Positions 9,126 through 18,432 of a DNA stretch of 64,000 bases are shown piece by piece. Under the pieces are notes generated by a model. That model searched no databases and was not told the origin of the DNA. It was given only the letters and a program-made list of their open reading frames with translations. Every line of letters begins with the position of its first letter. Positions within the stretch are counted from its first letter, which is position 1. Both the position numbers and the translations under genes were made by a program. Location: assembly GCA_020850995.1 (NCBI GenBank), contig JADZDP010000077.1:1-64000 (forward strand), written 5' to 3'. Origin of the DNA: Deltaproteobacteria bacterium. GTDB taxonomy: Bacteria; Myxococcota; UBA727; VGSZ01.

Positions 9126-10496
9126 CTACAGACCTTCGAGGAACTCGTCCTCGGCCTTTTGCAGGTCCTCATCGGTGAGGGCGTCGGCCTGGCCGCGCGC
9201 GAAGGCGTGGAAGCGCGCGTCGGGGGCGCGAAACGACGACGGCCGAAGGTCCCACGGCAGGAGCTTGAGCACGATGGGCAGGAGCACGAAGCCACCCGGC
9301 AGGGTGAACACCGCGAGTGACGGCACCGCCTTCACCACGTCGACGAGCTGATCACGCATGCGCGCGTTCTCTTCTTTGGTGAGCCGGTTGCCAGCCGCCC
9401 GCTTGGCGAGCAGGTAGGCGAGGTCACCGGTCTCACGAATCTCCTTCCACAGCGCGTCCATGTTCTCGAAGACGATGCGCGCCACGCGCACCGCGATGGG
9501 CGGAGACGCTGCAGCGAAGCCGGCGGCGTGGTGCAGCGGATCGAGCTCCTGTTTGTGGGCGCGCACGAAGGCGACCACGCGTCGCTCGATGCGTCGTTGG
9601 TGCGCGCCCTCCAGCGCGAGCGCAGCGCCGAGCGAGCGCACGAACTGGCGCTCCTCGGGTGAGACGCGGCCGTCGACGACGGCGGCCAGCACGGTATGCG
9701 CGAACACGCGCCCGCGCGCGCCCGGCGGGACCAGCGTGACCAGGCGCGAGAGATCGGCCGGCGATTTCGCCTGTTCCAAAAGGCGCGCGGTCTCTGCGCG
9801 CGGCAGCCCGAGCGCCTTCACCTGCCAGAGCGACGCCGAGCGCACCACATCGGGGTCGATGACCTCGCGCCACTCCGACAGTCCCGCGATGGCGGCCATC
9901 ATCGCGAGCCGCTCGGTAGCGGCCGCGCGCTGCACGGCCGCCGCGCTGCCCTTCTTCGGCACCTCATCGTAGGCGTCGAGCGCCGCGAGGGCCACGGCGC
10001 GCGCGTCGACGGATTGGAAGGCGTGGTTGAGCAAGAGGCCGACGATGGGGTTACCGCGCAGGTAGCGACGCTTCTCGATCTCGCGCTCGATCCCGAACAG
10101 CGCCTTTTCTGCGCGCGCGGGCACCAGGCCCGCACCCAGGATCTGCGCCTCCTCGTCGCCGGCATAGAGGGTCGCCAGCCCCGCGCAGAAGGCGCGCGCG
10201 CGGCGCGTGGCCGCGTCGGCGCGCGCCAGCTCGGGTGCGTCGATGACGTGCCCCACGAGATCCACGTGGTCGGCGAGCACCGCGAGCCAGCGCACCAGGG
10301 GCACCAGCTCGCCCGCGTCGCGCGACAGCGCCTGCTCGCGCCGTAACAGCGGCGCGCCCAACGACATGCCGCGGTGCGCGAGCGAAGCGAGCATGACGCG
10401 GCGTGCGTGCAGGCGGCTGCGCGCGGGGGCGGGCGGGCGCTCCACCGGTGGGCGCGCGAAGGCCTCGTCGATGAAGCGCGCGAGCCAGCGCCTCAC
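9126..10496 (-). CDS. LETM1-like domain protein with a TerB-like middle region
   Basis: A 456-residue protein. The C-terminal part (about 350-430) resembles the LETM1 domain: NRLTKEENARMRDQL, then VPSLAVFTLPGGFVLLPI and LKLLPWDLRPSSF. In mitochondria LETM1 proteins act in inner-membrane cation homeostasis and ribosome binding; bacterial roles are not settled. The middle (about 240-290, TVLAAVVDGRVSPEERQFV) resembles TerB-like helical domains. One hydrophobic helix near 375-392 could lie in the membrane. The start is the GTG at 10496, whose bases overlap the TGA of the pseudouridine synthase gene (GTGA at 10493-10496), implying translational coupling. A longer open frame upstream is antisense-like noise over the neighbour. 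Confidence 0.7.
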   Translation of the reverse strand: MRRWLARFIDEAFARPPVERPPAPARSRLHARRVMLASLAHRGMSLGAPLLRREQALSRDAGELVPLVRWLAVLADHVDLVGHVIDAPELARADAATRRARAFCAGLATLYAGDEEAQILGAGLVPARAEKALFGIEREIEKRRYLRGNPIVGLLLNHAFQSVDARAVALAALDAYDEVPKKGSAAAVQRAAATERLAMMAAIAGLSEWREVIDPDVVRSASLWQVKALGLPRAETARLLEQAKSPADLSRLVTLVPPGARGRVFAHTVLAAVVDGRVSPEERQFVRSLGAALALEGAHQRRIERRVVAFVRAHKQELDPLHHAAGFAAASPPIAVRVARIVFENMDALWKEIRETGDLAYLLAKRAAGNRLTKEENARMRDQLVDVVKAVPSLAVFTLPGGFVLLPIVLKLLPWDLRPSSFRAPDARFHAFARGQADALTDEDLQKAEDEFLEGL

Positions 10497-11524
10497 ACGG
10501 CCCCCCGAATCGCCCGATCGACAGCGGCGAGCTCCGCGGGCAGCGGCGCCTCGAGCACCAGGCGCGCACCGGTGCGCGGGTGGGGTAGCTCGAGGCGGCG
10601 CGCGTGCAGCGCCTGGCGCCCGAGCTGCGCGGTGGCGTCGCGCACGGGCCCCGGCGGCAGCCGCTTGTGTGCGCGCCCGCCTCCGTAGAGCTCGTCTTGC
10701 AGCAGCGGGTGACCGCTGTCGGCCAGGTGCGCGCGGATCTGGTGCGTGCGCCCGGTGAACAGCTCCACGTCGAGCGCGGAGGCGCCGCCGCCCACCGCCG
10801 ACGTGTGCGCCACCGTGTGGGCGCGCCGCACCGTGCCGCCCTCGCGCGCCGGCGGCGGCAGGCGCGTGGTGAAGCGGCGGCGATCGCCGTCGGCACGTCG
10901 GTGCCCCGTGATCCACTCGACGCGCGACGTAGCCAGCGCGCCCAAGCAGAACGCGGCGTAACGTTTGTCGACGACGCGCGCGGCGAAGGCGCGCGTCAGC
11001 GCCTGATGGGCTTGGTCGTGTTTTGCGATGACGAGCACGCCCGAGGTGTCTTTGTCGAGGCGGTGCACGATGCCCGGGCGCTGCTCGCCCGAGATGGCCA
11101 CACCGGGACAGCGGTGGAGCACCGCGTTCGCGACCGTGCCGTCGACGATCCCCGCGCCAGGGTGCACGGCCATGCCCGCGACCTTGTCGATGACCAGCAC
11201 GTCGTCGTCCTCGAACAGCACCGTGAGCGGCAGGTCTTGCGGCACCAGCTCGGTGCGTTGTGGCGGTGGCACGCGCACCACGACCTTTTCACCACCCACG
11301 AGGCGCATGCTGCCGCGCACGCGCGCGCCGCCGATGCTTACATCGCCGTCGTCGATGAGCTGTTGGCAGCGCGAGCGCGACAACAAGACCGCATCCGCGA
11401 GCCAGGCGTCGAGTCGGCGGCCGCTGGCGACGTCGGGCGCGGTCAGCGCGGTCACGATCGCCTCGTCAGCGTCATCGTCGCCGGCATCCTCGAGCGGTTC
11501 GTCGTCGACCGGCGTCTCGACCAC
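10493..11524 (-). CDS. RluA/RluD-family 23S rRNA pseudouridine synthase
   Basis: A 343-residue enzyme. An acidic N-terminal tail precedes an S4 RNA-binding domain (about 35-95, RLDAWLADAVLLSRSRCQQLI). The catalytic domain carries the family's signature GIVHRLDKDTSGVLVIAK with the essential Asp. It also has the FTGRTHQIRAHL motif, HPLLQDELYGGG, and a late HARRLELPHPRTGARL. These match RluD-type enzymes, which modify helix 69 of 23S rRNA, but RluC cannot be excluded from sequence alone. The start appears to be GTG at 11524. Upstream on the same strand, 6 bases away, is a small conserved gene; downstream is the coupled LETM1-like gene. Confidence 0.92.
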   Translation of the reverse strand: MVETPVDDEPLEDAGDDDADEAIVTALTAPDVASGRRLDAWLADAVLLSRSRCQQLIDDGDVSIGGARVRGSMRLVGGEKVVVRVPPPQRTELVPQDLPLTVLFEDDDVLVIDKVAGMAVHPGAGIVDGTVANAVLHRCPGVAISGEQRPGIVHRLDKDTSGVLVIAKHDQAHQALTRAFAARVVDKRYAAFCLGALATSRVEWITGHRRADGDRRRFTTRLPPPAREGGTVRRAHTVAHTSAVGGGASALDVELFTGRTHQIRAHLADSGHPLLQDELYGGGRAHKRLPPGPVRDATAQLGRQALHARRLELPHPRTGARLVLEAPLPAELAAVDRAIRGAV

Positions 11525-11530
11525 GCGGGA

Positions 11531-11800
11531 TCACCAGATGCGCGATTTCACGTGCGCCTTCGACTTCAAGATGATGTCGACGATGGCGCGATCAAAGAAG
11601 TTGGTGCGCTCGTACAGCTCCGGTGCGACGCGTGCGCGGTACAGCTCGCGGCCCTCCTCGAGCTCCTCGGACAGCGCCTGAAACAGACGATCCTCGGTGA
11701 TGCCGCGGACGATCTTCTCCTCGTTGTAGAGCGAGATGTCCGACGCGATGGTGCGCGCCAAGCGAATCGCTCGTTCCGGGGTATCAATGGGCGCTGCCAT
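11531..11800 (-). CDS. Small conserved protein of unknown function, 89 residues
   Basis: A complete small open frame with an ATG, tight spacing to both neighbours (6 bases to rluD, 18 to the HTH-fusion gene) and natural protein composition. It is charged and alpha-helical (RAIRLARTIASDISLYNEEK, then EELEEGRELYRARVAPEL), with no signal peptide or membrane segment. The stretch YNEEKIVRGITEDRLFQAL looks like a conserved core. I do not recognise a named family. Its place between a RodZ-type HTH/MinD pair and an rRNA-modification gene suggests a housekeeping role. Confidence 0.7.
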   Translation of the reverse strand: MAAPIDTPERAIRLARTIASDISLYNEEKIVRGITEDRLFQALSEELEEGRELYRARVAPELYERTNFFDRAIVDIILKSKAHVKSRIW

Positions 11801-11818
11801 TCCTTGCTCCTCGCGCGC

Positions 11819-12832
11819 TCAACCGCGCTGCAACCTCTCGACGGTCTTCACGTATCCCTCGGCCAGCCGGTTGCGGTCCACCTTGAGGACACGACCGACC
11901 TGCGTGAGGAAGCCGCGCAGGTACACCCGCGCCGGCAGGTTGGGCAGGTCCTGCTCCTCGATGGCCTGCAAAACGCCGCGCCGGACCTTGGTCTGCTGCG
12001 ACATCTCGTCGATCGACAGGCCGCGCGCCATTCGCAGCTCGCGCACCAAGGCACCCGTGATCTCTTCGGGTAGCTCCAGGGGCCGAGCGGGGTCATCGGG
12101 GACGGCCGCCGCTGGCGGGGTCGAGCCGGTGGCGCTGGAGGGCGCGGTCTCGGCGACCTCGCGCACCGGCGGCGCCAACGGCGGGGACGCCGGCATGGCC
12201 GCCGACGGCCCCGAATCGGTGGAGGGCGCGGCGAAGCGGATGTCGAGGGACCCCGGGCGCGGCGTCTCCGTGCGCGGCGGCGCTGCGGCGTTGCCGTCGG
12301 GCGCGAGGAACTTGAGCTGCGACGAACGGCGCTCCTCCGCGCTGGCGTCGCCCTCGGGGAGGCCGAGGATCGCGCGCGCCTCGGCTGTGGCCTCGCCGCT
12401 CACGGGCTCGCCCTCGGCCGACCAGCCCGCGATGGGACCGCTGCTGCGCTCCGTCGCCGCGGCGTCTGGCGCGCCGCCCGCAGGTGCGCTCGCGGCAGTG
12501 CCGCCGGTCGGCGGCGCCTCGCCGTTGGCGGCCAAGCGCTCCTGATAGGCACGGCGGCGCTCGGGGTCGCTGAGCACCGCGTACGCCGCCTCGACGTCTG
12601 CACGGGCGCTCTCGGCCGCCATCGGATCGAGCATGAGGTAGCCGCCGATGGAGCGCCCCTCGACGAGCGACAGCGCGCGCTCGTAGGCCTTGGTCAGGTC
12701 CGCCGGCGACACGTCGCCACCGACCTCGAGCACGTCGAACCAGGTCCTGGCGCCACCGCGCGGCCCGTCCGCGATGCGCCGCTCGACGGAGTCGGCGGCA
12801 GGATCGCGCCCCTGGCTCTCGGTGGCGGTCAC
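11819..12832 (-). CDS. Degenerate J-domain-like and RodZ-type HTH fusion protein
   Basis: A 337-residue soluble protein. The N-terminal region (about 25-105) resembles a DnaJ J-domain in its first and last helices (TWFDVLEVGGDVSPADLTKAYE, then AYAVLSDPERRRAYQERL). It lacks the HPD motif, having instead a longer insertion around GGYLMLDP. A disordered Ala/Pro-rich linker follows. The C-terminus (about 255-337) is a HTH_25 domain of the RodZ/YmfM type (ARGLSIDEMSQQTKVRRGVL, ARVYLRGFLTQVGRVL), without the membrane helix of RodZ. The start is GTG 12832, overlapping the TGA of the MinD-like gene as GTGA (12829-12832). It may link a cytoskeletal or polarity function to the MinD-like ATPase; this is inference. 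Confidence 0.7.
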   Translation of the reverse strand: MTATESQGRDPAADSVERRIADGPRGGARTWFDVLEVGGDVSPADLTKAYERALSLVEGRSIGGYLMLDPMAAESARADVEAAYAVLSDPERRRAYQERLAANGEAPPTGGTAASAPAGGAPDAAATERSSGPIAGWSAEGEPVSGEATAEARAILGLPEGDASAEERRSSQLKFLAPDGNAAAPPRTETPRPGSLDIRFAAPSTDSGPSAAMPASPPLAPPVREVAETAPSSATGSTPPAAAVPDDPARPLELPEEITGALVRELRMARGLSIDEMSQQTKVRRGVLQAIEEQDLPNLPARVYLRGFLTQVGRVLKVDRNRLAEGYVKTVERLQRG

Positions 12833-13767
12833 GCGGCTTGCTCCGCAGGCGTCTCGAGGCGCAACACACGATCGGAGAGCTCGTCGACGGCGCGCTTGGC
12901 GCGGCTGTCCGGTGCCGCGGTGCGCAACGGCTGCCGCATGCGCACCGCGCGTCGCACCGCGTCGTCTTCGGGGATGGTCCCCAAGACCTCGAGGTTGACG
13001 CCGAGGAAGCGGCGGCATGCGCTGGCCATGTCGTTCGCGATGTGGACATCGTCGACGCCGTCATCGGCGCGCGCCTGGTTCAACACCAAGCGCGGACGGA
13101 AACGCGCCATCTGCTCCTGGACCTGCGCGCCCACCTCCGGGTCGCGCTCGGCGACCGCGCGCAGCAGATCGGCGGGCGTACGGATGTTGAATCGGTTCTT
13201 CTGCGCGCGCGCCTCGTCGACGAGATCCTTGATGCCGAACGCCTTCTCGACCACCGCCAGGCGACGGAAGAAGGCGGCCTTCAGGAAGCGGTAAGCGTTC
13301 TCCACGCTGGTCGGCTCCGGCAGCACCACGAGAATGCCGCAGGACGCGATCAAGAAGAAGTCGAGCGTGTTGAAGCCCGTGCCCGCGCCGAGGTCGAGCA
13401 CCAGGTAGTCCGTGTCGAAGCCCGAGAGCTTGCGCAGCAAGCGCATCTTCGATTGGTGCTGTGGATTGGCGGCGCCCACGTCGTCGAGGGCGCCAGAGAC
13501 GAAGCGCAGGTTGGCGTAGGGTGTCGATACCGCCAGCGCAGCCAGGTCGGCCTTGCGCTCGAGGAAGTCCGACAAGGTCGTGAGCGGCGCCGGCACGCCG
13601 AGCACCGTGTGCGCGTTGGCCGAGCCGAGATCGGCATCGACCAAGAGCACGCGCTGGCCACGGTCGGCGAGCGCGAGCGCGAGGTTGGACGCGAGCAAGG
13701 TCTTGCCCACGCCACCCTTGCCGCCGCCGACCGCGACGATCTGTGGTGATGTGCTCGCGCCTGCCAT
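12829..13767 (-). CDS. MinD/ParA-family ATPase (FlhG-like)
   Basis: A 312-residue cytosolic ATPase. The deviant Walker A is GGGKGGVGKT (about 14-23), with the signature lysine, followed by LLVDADLGSANAHTVLG and LVLDLGAGTG as the later motifs. The SANAHTVLG stretch and the late LGTIPEDDAVRRAVR are typical of the MinD/FlhG branch rather than chromosomal ParA. There is no clear C-terminal amphipathic membrane helix. Such proteins place flagella, chemoreceptor arrays or other polar structures. No flagellar gene is in the window, so another cargo is likely. The gene leads a tight minus-strand operon through to add. Confidence 0.88.
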   Translation of the reverse strand: MAGASTSPQIVAVGGGKGGVGKTLLASNLALALADRGQRVLLVDADLGSANAHTVLGVPAPLTTLSDFLERKADLAALAVSTPYANLRFVSGALDDVGAANPQHQSKMRLLRKLSGFDTDYLVLDLGAGTGFNTLDFFLIASCGILVVLPEPTSVENAYRFLKAAFFRRLAVVEKAFGIKDLVDEARAQKNRFNIRTPADLLRAVAERDPEVGAQVQEQMARFRPRLVLNQARADDGVDDVHIANDMASACRRFLGVNLEVLGTIPEDDAVRRAVRMRQPLRTAAPDSRAKRAVDELSDRVLRLETPAEQAA

Positions 13768-13838
13768 GGCCCCAGTCTACGACGGGTGGCGACGCCGATC
13801 ACCAAAGCGAGCGTGCCCAGGGATCGGACGTCCGGCGC

Positions 13839-14510
13839 TCACTCTTCGTCGTCGTCGACCAGCTCGGTGTTCCAGTACGACGCCGTCACCGGATCGACGA
13901 AGGGCAGCCACTCCTTGTAGGGCACGCGCGCGAAGGTCGGCGTCAACGACGACCACGAGGGCTTGGCCGGGTGCTTGAGCAGGCGCATGCCCGCCTGCTC
14001 TGGCGAGCGCCCGCCCTTCACGAGGTTGCAGCGCACGCAGGAGCACACCACGTTCTCCCAGCTCGTGCGGCCGCCACGCGAGCGCGGCACGACGTGGTCG
14101 AGGTTGAGCTGGCTGCGCGGCAGCACCTTGCCGCAGTACTGGCAGGTGAAGCCGTCGCGCAGGTAGATGTTCTGGCGCGAGAAGCGCACATGGGTGCGTG
14201 GCAGGCGATCGTAGGCCTGCAGCACGATGACGCGCGGGACCTTCAAGACCAGCCGCGGCGTGCGAATGACGTCGAGGTCATGGCCGCCGCCGAGCTCGGC
14301 CGACAGCTCGGCCCAGCTCTCGAAGTCAAAGGTGCGGAACTGCTCGTCGATGGCGCGGGCGGCGCCCGAGAACAACAGCCCGAAGGCGCGCTGCGCGCGC
14401 GTGACCGCCACCGGCTGGAAGACGCGGTTGAGCACCAGCACGCGCGCGTCAAGACCGCGGGGCGGCGGTCGACTCGACGTGCGAGTCAGCAGGGCCATCA
14501 TTGCCGTCAT
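13839..14510 (-). CDS. HNH endonuclease family protein
   Basis: A 223-residue protein. The HNH core is at about 125-175: CQYCG, LNLDHVVPRSRGG, then WENVV and CVRCN, giving two zinc CxxC pairs around the His-Asn-His ladder. The N-terminal half (RVLVLNRVFQPVAVTRAQRAF) is the conserved extension of a large bacterial HNH group of unknown role that is not tied to restriction systems. No methylase, specificity subunit or mobile element is nearby, which argues for a resident housekeeping gene. ATG codons at 14510, 14501 and 14498 are all possible starts. Divergent from the sensor kinase, with 138 bases between. Confidence 0.85.
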   Translation of the reverse strand: MTAMMALLTRTSSRPPPRGLDARVLVLNRVFQPVAVTRAQRAFGLLFSGAARAIDEQFRTFDFESWAELSAELGGGHDLDVIRTPRLVLKVPRVIVLQAYDRLPRTHVRFSRQNIYLRDGFTCQYCGKVLPRSQLNLDHVVPRSRGGRTSWENVVCSCVRCNLVKGGRSPEQAGMRLLKHPAKPSWSSLTPTFARVPYKEWLPFVDPVTASYWNTELVDDDEE

Positions 14511-14648
14511 GGGATCGCCACTGGCCGCGTCACGACAATCATCTGCCCATCCCGTGTAGCCAAACCGGCGCGTCTATCCCACCGTGCTTGGCGACCTCCG
14601 GGTCCATCCTACCCTCCCGCGCCGCGGCGTGCCATTCCTCGGCGGCCC

Positions 14649-16769
14649 GTGCTCGACACGCTCGCATCACAGTCGGCGCTCGTCGCCGTCATCGTCGCGG
14701 TCGCGACCACCGTCGCGCTGCTGTTGCGCACCCGGCGTCCGCTGACGGTGCGCTTCGCGGCCATGGCGGCGAGCGTGGCCGCCTACTACACGGGCGTGCT
14801 CGGCTCAGCCATCGCCGGCGATCGCCTGGTGCTGCTGTCGGCGCGCATGGTCGCCGGCGGCTTCATCGTCGTCACGGCCAGCGTCTTCTTCGACGCCATC
14901 CTCGGCGAGATCTCGGGTGTGGCGCGTCGACGTCGCCGAGTGCCCGTCACCGTCGGCGGGCTGGTGGTGCTGCTCGGGCTGACACCGTGGGTGCGCGAGC
15001 CGTGGCTGGCGGGCCCGGCGGTGGCGCTGGTGGTGGTGACGCTGGCCGTGCGCGTGCGCGCGGTGCTCGCGCGCGCCGCGCGGGTCGATAGCCAGGCCGA
15101 GCGCACCCGCCTTCGCTACCTCGGCATCGGTGGCCTAGTGGCGCTCTTGGCCAGCCAGCTCGACGTGCTCTCGGCCGTTGGCGTGGGCGCGCCAGCCATC
15201 GGCGGCATCGTCGTCGCCGTCTACCTCTACTTCATCTCGCAGGCGCTCTTGAAGAGCCGCCTGCTCGACTTGCACGAGCTGCTCGGCAAGGCGCTGGTGT
15301 TCGGCACGCTCGCGCTCTTGCTGGCGCTGGTGTACGGCGCCCTCAACGTCGCCATCGGTGACCGCCGCGGCTTGTTCCTCTCCACCACCATGGTGGCCAG
15401 CTCGCTCATCCTCATCTTGTTCGAGCCCGCCAAGGCTGCCCTCGAGGAGGCGGCCGCGCGCATCTTCTTTCGCGAGCAGCTCACCTTCGCGCGCGGCCTG
15501 CGGCGCCTGGTGCGCGACCTGCAAACGGTCATCGAGCTTCCCGCGGCGCTCAACACGGTGCTCGACGAGATCTACGACTCGAAGCGCGCCACGCACGCGA
15601 GCGTGTGGCTGCTCGAGCGCGACGGCATGAGCTTCATCCTGCAGGGCCACCGCGGCCCGCCGCCCGCCAAGCTGCTCGACGCGAAGACGCACCCGGGGCT
15701 GTTCGCCTACCTGCTGAAGAGCCAGACGCCGGTGCTGCGCGAGGCCATCGCGCGGCGCCTGGTGGAGCCGCAGAAGGCCAAGGAGACGCTCACCGGCGAC
15801 CAGCCCCGGCCGGCGCCCACCACGCAAGACGAAGCGCTGGTGCGCGGCCTCGACGCGCTGTTCGCCGACCTCGTGGTGCCGCTGCGAGCACAGGGCGGCG
15901 TGGCTGGCCTGTTGTGCTTGCGCGACGAGCGCCTGGCCGACGCCTTCGCCTCCGATGAGATCGCGGCCCTCATCGAGGTGGCCGACCAGCTCGCCATCAC
16001 CATCGAGAACTCGCGCCTGTTCGGCGTCTTGCGCGAGCGCGATCGCCTGGCGGCGCTGGGCGAGATGTCGGCCGGCTTGGCGCACGAGATCAGAAACCCG
16101 CTGGCGGCCATCAAGGGCGCAGCGCAAGAGCTCGACCCCAAGCGCATCGGTGGCGACGACGGCGAGCTGATGCAGATCATCATCGATGAGGTCAACCGGC
16201 TCAACGTCGTCGTCACCGAGTTCCTCGACTACGCACGTCCGTTTCGCGGCACCTTCGTGCCGATGAACCTGAACGACGCCGTCCGGCGCACGGCGCAGCT
16301 CATGCAGCACGACCTCGCGAATGTGGAGATGGTGGTGGAGCTGCAGCCCGAGTTGCCGGACATCAGCGGTGACGCCGAGCGCTTGCAGCAGGTGATGATC
16401 AACTTGATCCTGAACGCCGCCGACGCCATGGGGCGCAAGGGCAAGCTCACCATCACCACGCGCACCAGCGCTGATATGTCCGATATCGCGCTGTGGTCAC
16501 TCAAGGGCCCCAAGATGTTCGTGGAGGTCCGTATCAAGGACGAGGGTCCGGGCATCCCAAGTCGTCTGCTCGAGCAGATCTTCATCCCCTTCTTCACCAC
16601 CAAGGCGCGCGGCACGGGCCTCGGGCTCGCGCTGTGCCAACGCATCGTGCAGCACCACGGCGGCACCATCGAGGTGCGCTCGGTCGAGGGCCACGGCGCG
16701 ACCTTCGTGGTGCGCTTGCCGGCCCTGCCCCAGAAGAAGAAGGAGGAGCGACGCGACGCGCCCGCGTGA
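14649..16769 (+). CDS. Membrane sensor histidine kinase with GAF domain
   Basis: A 706-residue inner-membrane sensor. Seven or so hydrophobic segments fill residues 5-245, with one more cluster near 215-235. A GAF-like domain spans about 285-455. The H-box is GEMSAGLAHEIRNPLAAIKG, the N-box is MINLILNAADAMG, and the G boxes are DEGPGIP, FFTTKARGTGLGLAL and GHGATFVVRLP. All catalytic motifs are intact. The start is the GTG at 14649, where the membrane region begins; the open frame upstream runs antisense through the HNH gene and is not coding. The NtrC-type regulator 93 bases downstream is the evident partner. The input signal is unknown. Confidence 0.9.
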   Translation: MLDTLASQSALVAVIVAVATTVALLLRTRRPLTVRFAAMAASVAAYYTGVLGSAIAGDRLVLLSARMVAGGFIVVTASVFFDAILGEISGVARRRRRVPVTVGGLVVLLGLTPWVREPWLAGPAVALVVVTLAVRVRAVLARAARVDSQAERTRLRYLGIGGLVALLASQLDVLSAVGVGAPAIGGIVVAVYLYFISQALLKSRLLDLHELLGKALVFGTLALLLALVYGALNVAIGDRRGLFLSTTMVASSLILILFEPAKAALEEAAARIFFREQLTFARGLRRLVRDLQTVIELPAALNTVLDEIYDSKRATHASVWLLERDGMSFILQGHRGPPPAKLLDAKTHPGLFAYLLKSQTPVLREAIARRLVEPQKAKETLTGDQPRPAPTTQDEALVRGLDALFADLVVPLRAQGGVAGLLCLRDERLADAFASDEIAALIEVADQLAITIENSRLFGVLRERDRLAALGEMSAGLAHEIRNPLAAIKGAAQELDPKRIGGDDGELMQIIIDEVNRLNVVVTEFLDYARPFRGTFVPMNLNDAVRRTAQLMQHDLANVEMVVELQPELPDISGDAERLQQVMINLILNAADAMGRKGKLTITTRTSADMSDIALWSLKGPKMFVEVRIKDEGPGIPSRLLEQIFIPFFTTKARGTGLGLALCQRIVQHHGGTIEVRSVEGHGATFVVRLPALPQKKKEERRDAPA

Positions 16770-16862
16770 ACACGCACGTCGCGCCCGTCCTGTTGCGCTA
16801 TAGAGCGGGAGACGGGAGACGAGAGACGCGTGCACGTGGGAGCCGCGTCGAGAGAGAGAGCC

Positions 16863-18299
<1,437 letters not shown>

Positions 18300-18385
18300 C
18301 GCGAGCTCGCCGTGGCGAAGGCGCCGCTGCCGCGTGCGACCGCCCGCGCCGAGCTGCCGGTGGGCGTCGTGGCGGCGGTGGAAAC

Positions 18386-18413
18386 TTGACCGTCGGTGCC
18401 CCCCCTCCCTAAC
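18386..18413 (+). promoter_or_regulatory. Possible sigma-70-type promoter
   Basis: TTGACC at 18386-18391 and CCTAAC at 18408-18413 are 16 bases apart, 20 bases upstream of the ATG at 18433 of the outer-membrane-type protein. The -35 is good and the -10 weak. Offered as a candidate only. Confidence 0.3.
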
Positions 18414-18432
18414 GTCGCTCGACGAGGTCCCC

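Noticed and set aside
13743..14648. Upstream extension of the histidine-kinase frame
   Set aside because: Runs antisense through the HNH nuclease gene, whose zinc and catalytic motifs are clear; membrane segments begin only at 14649.
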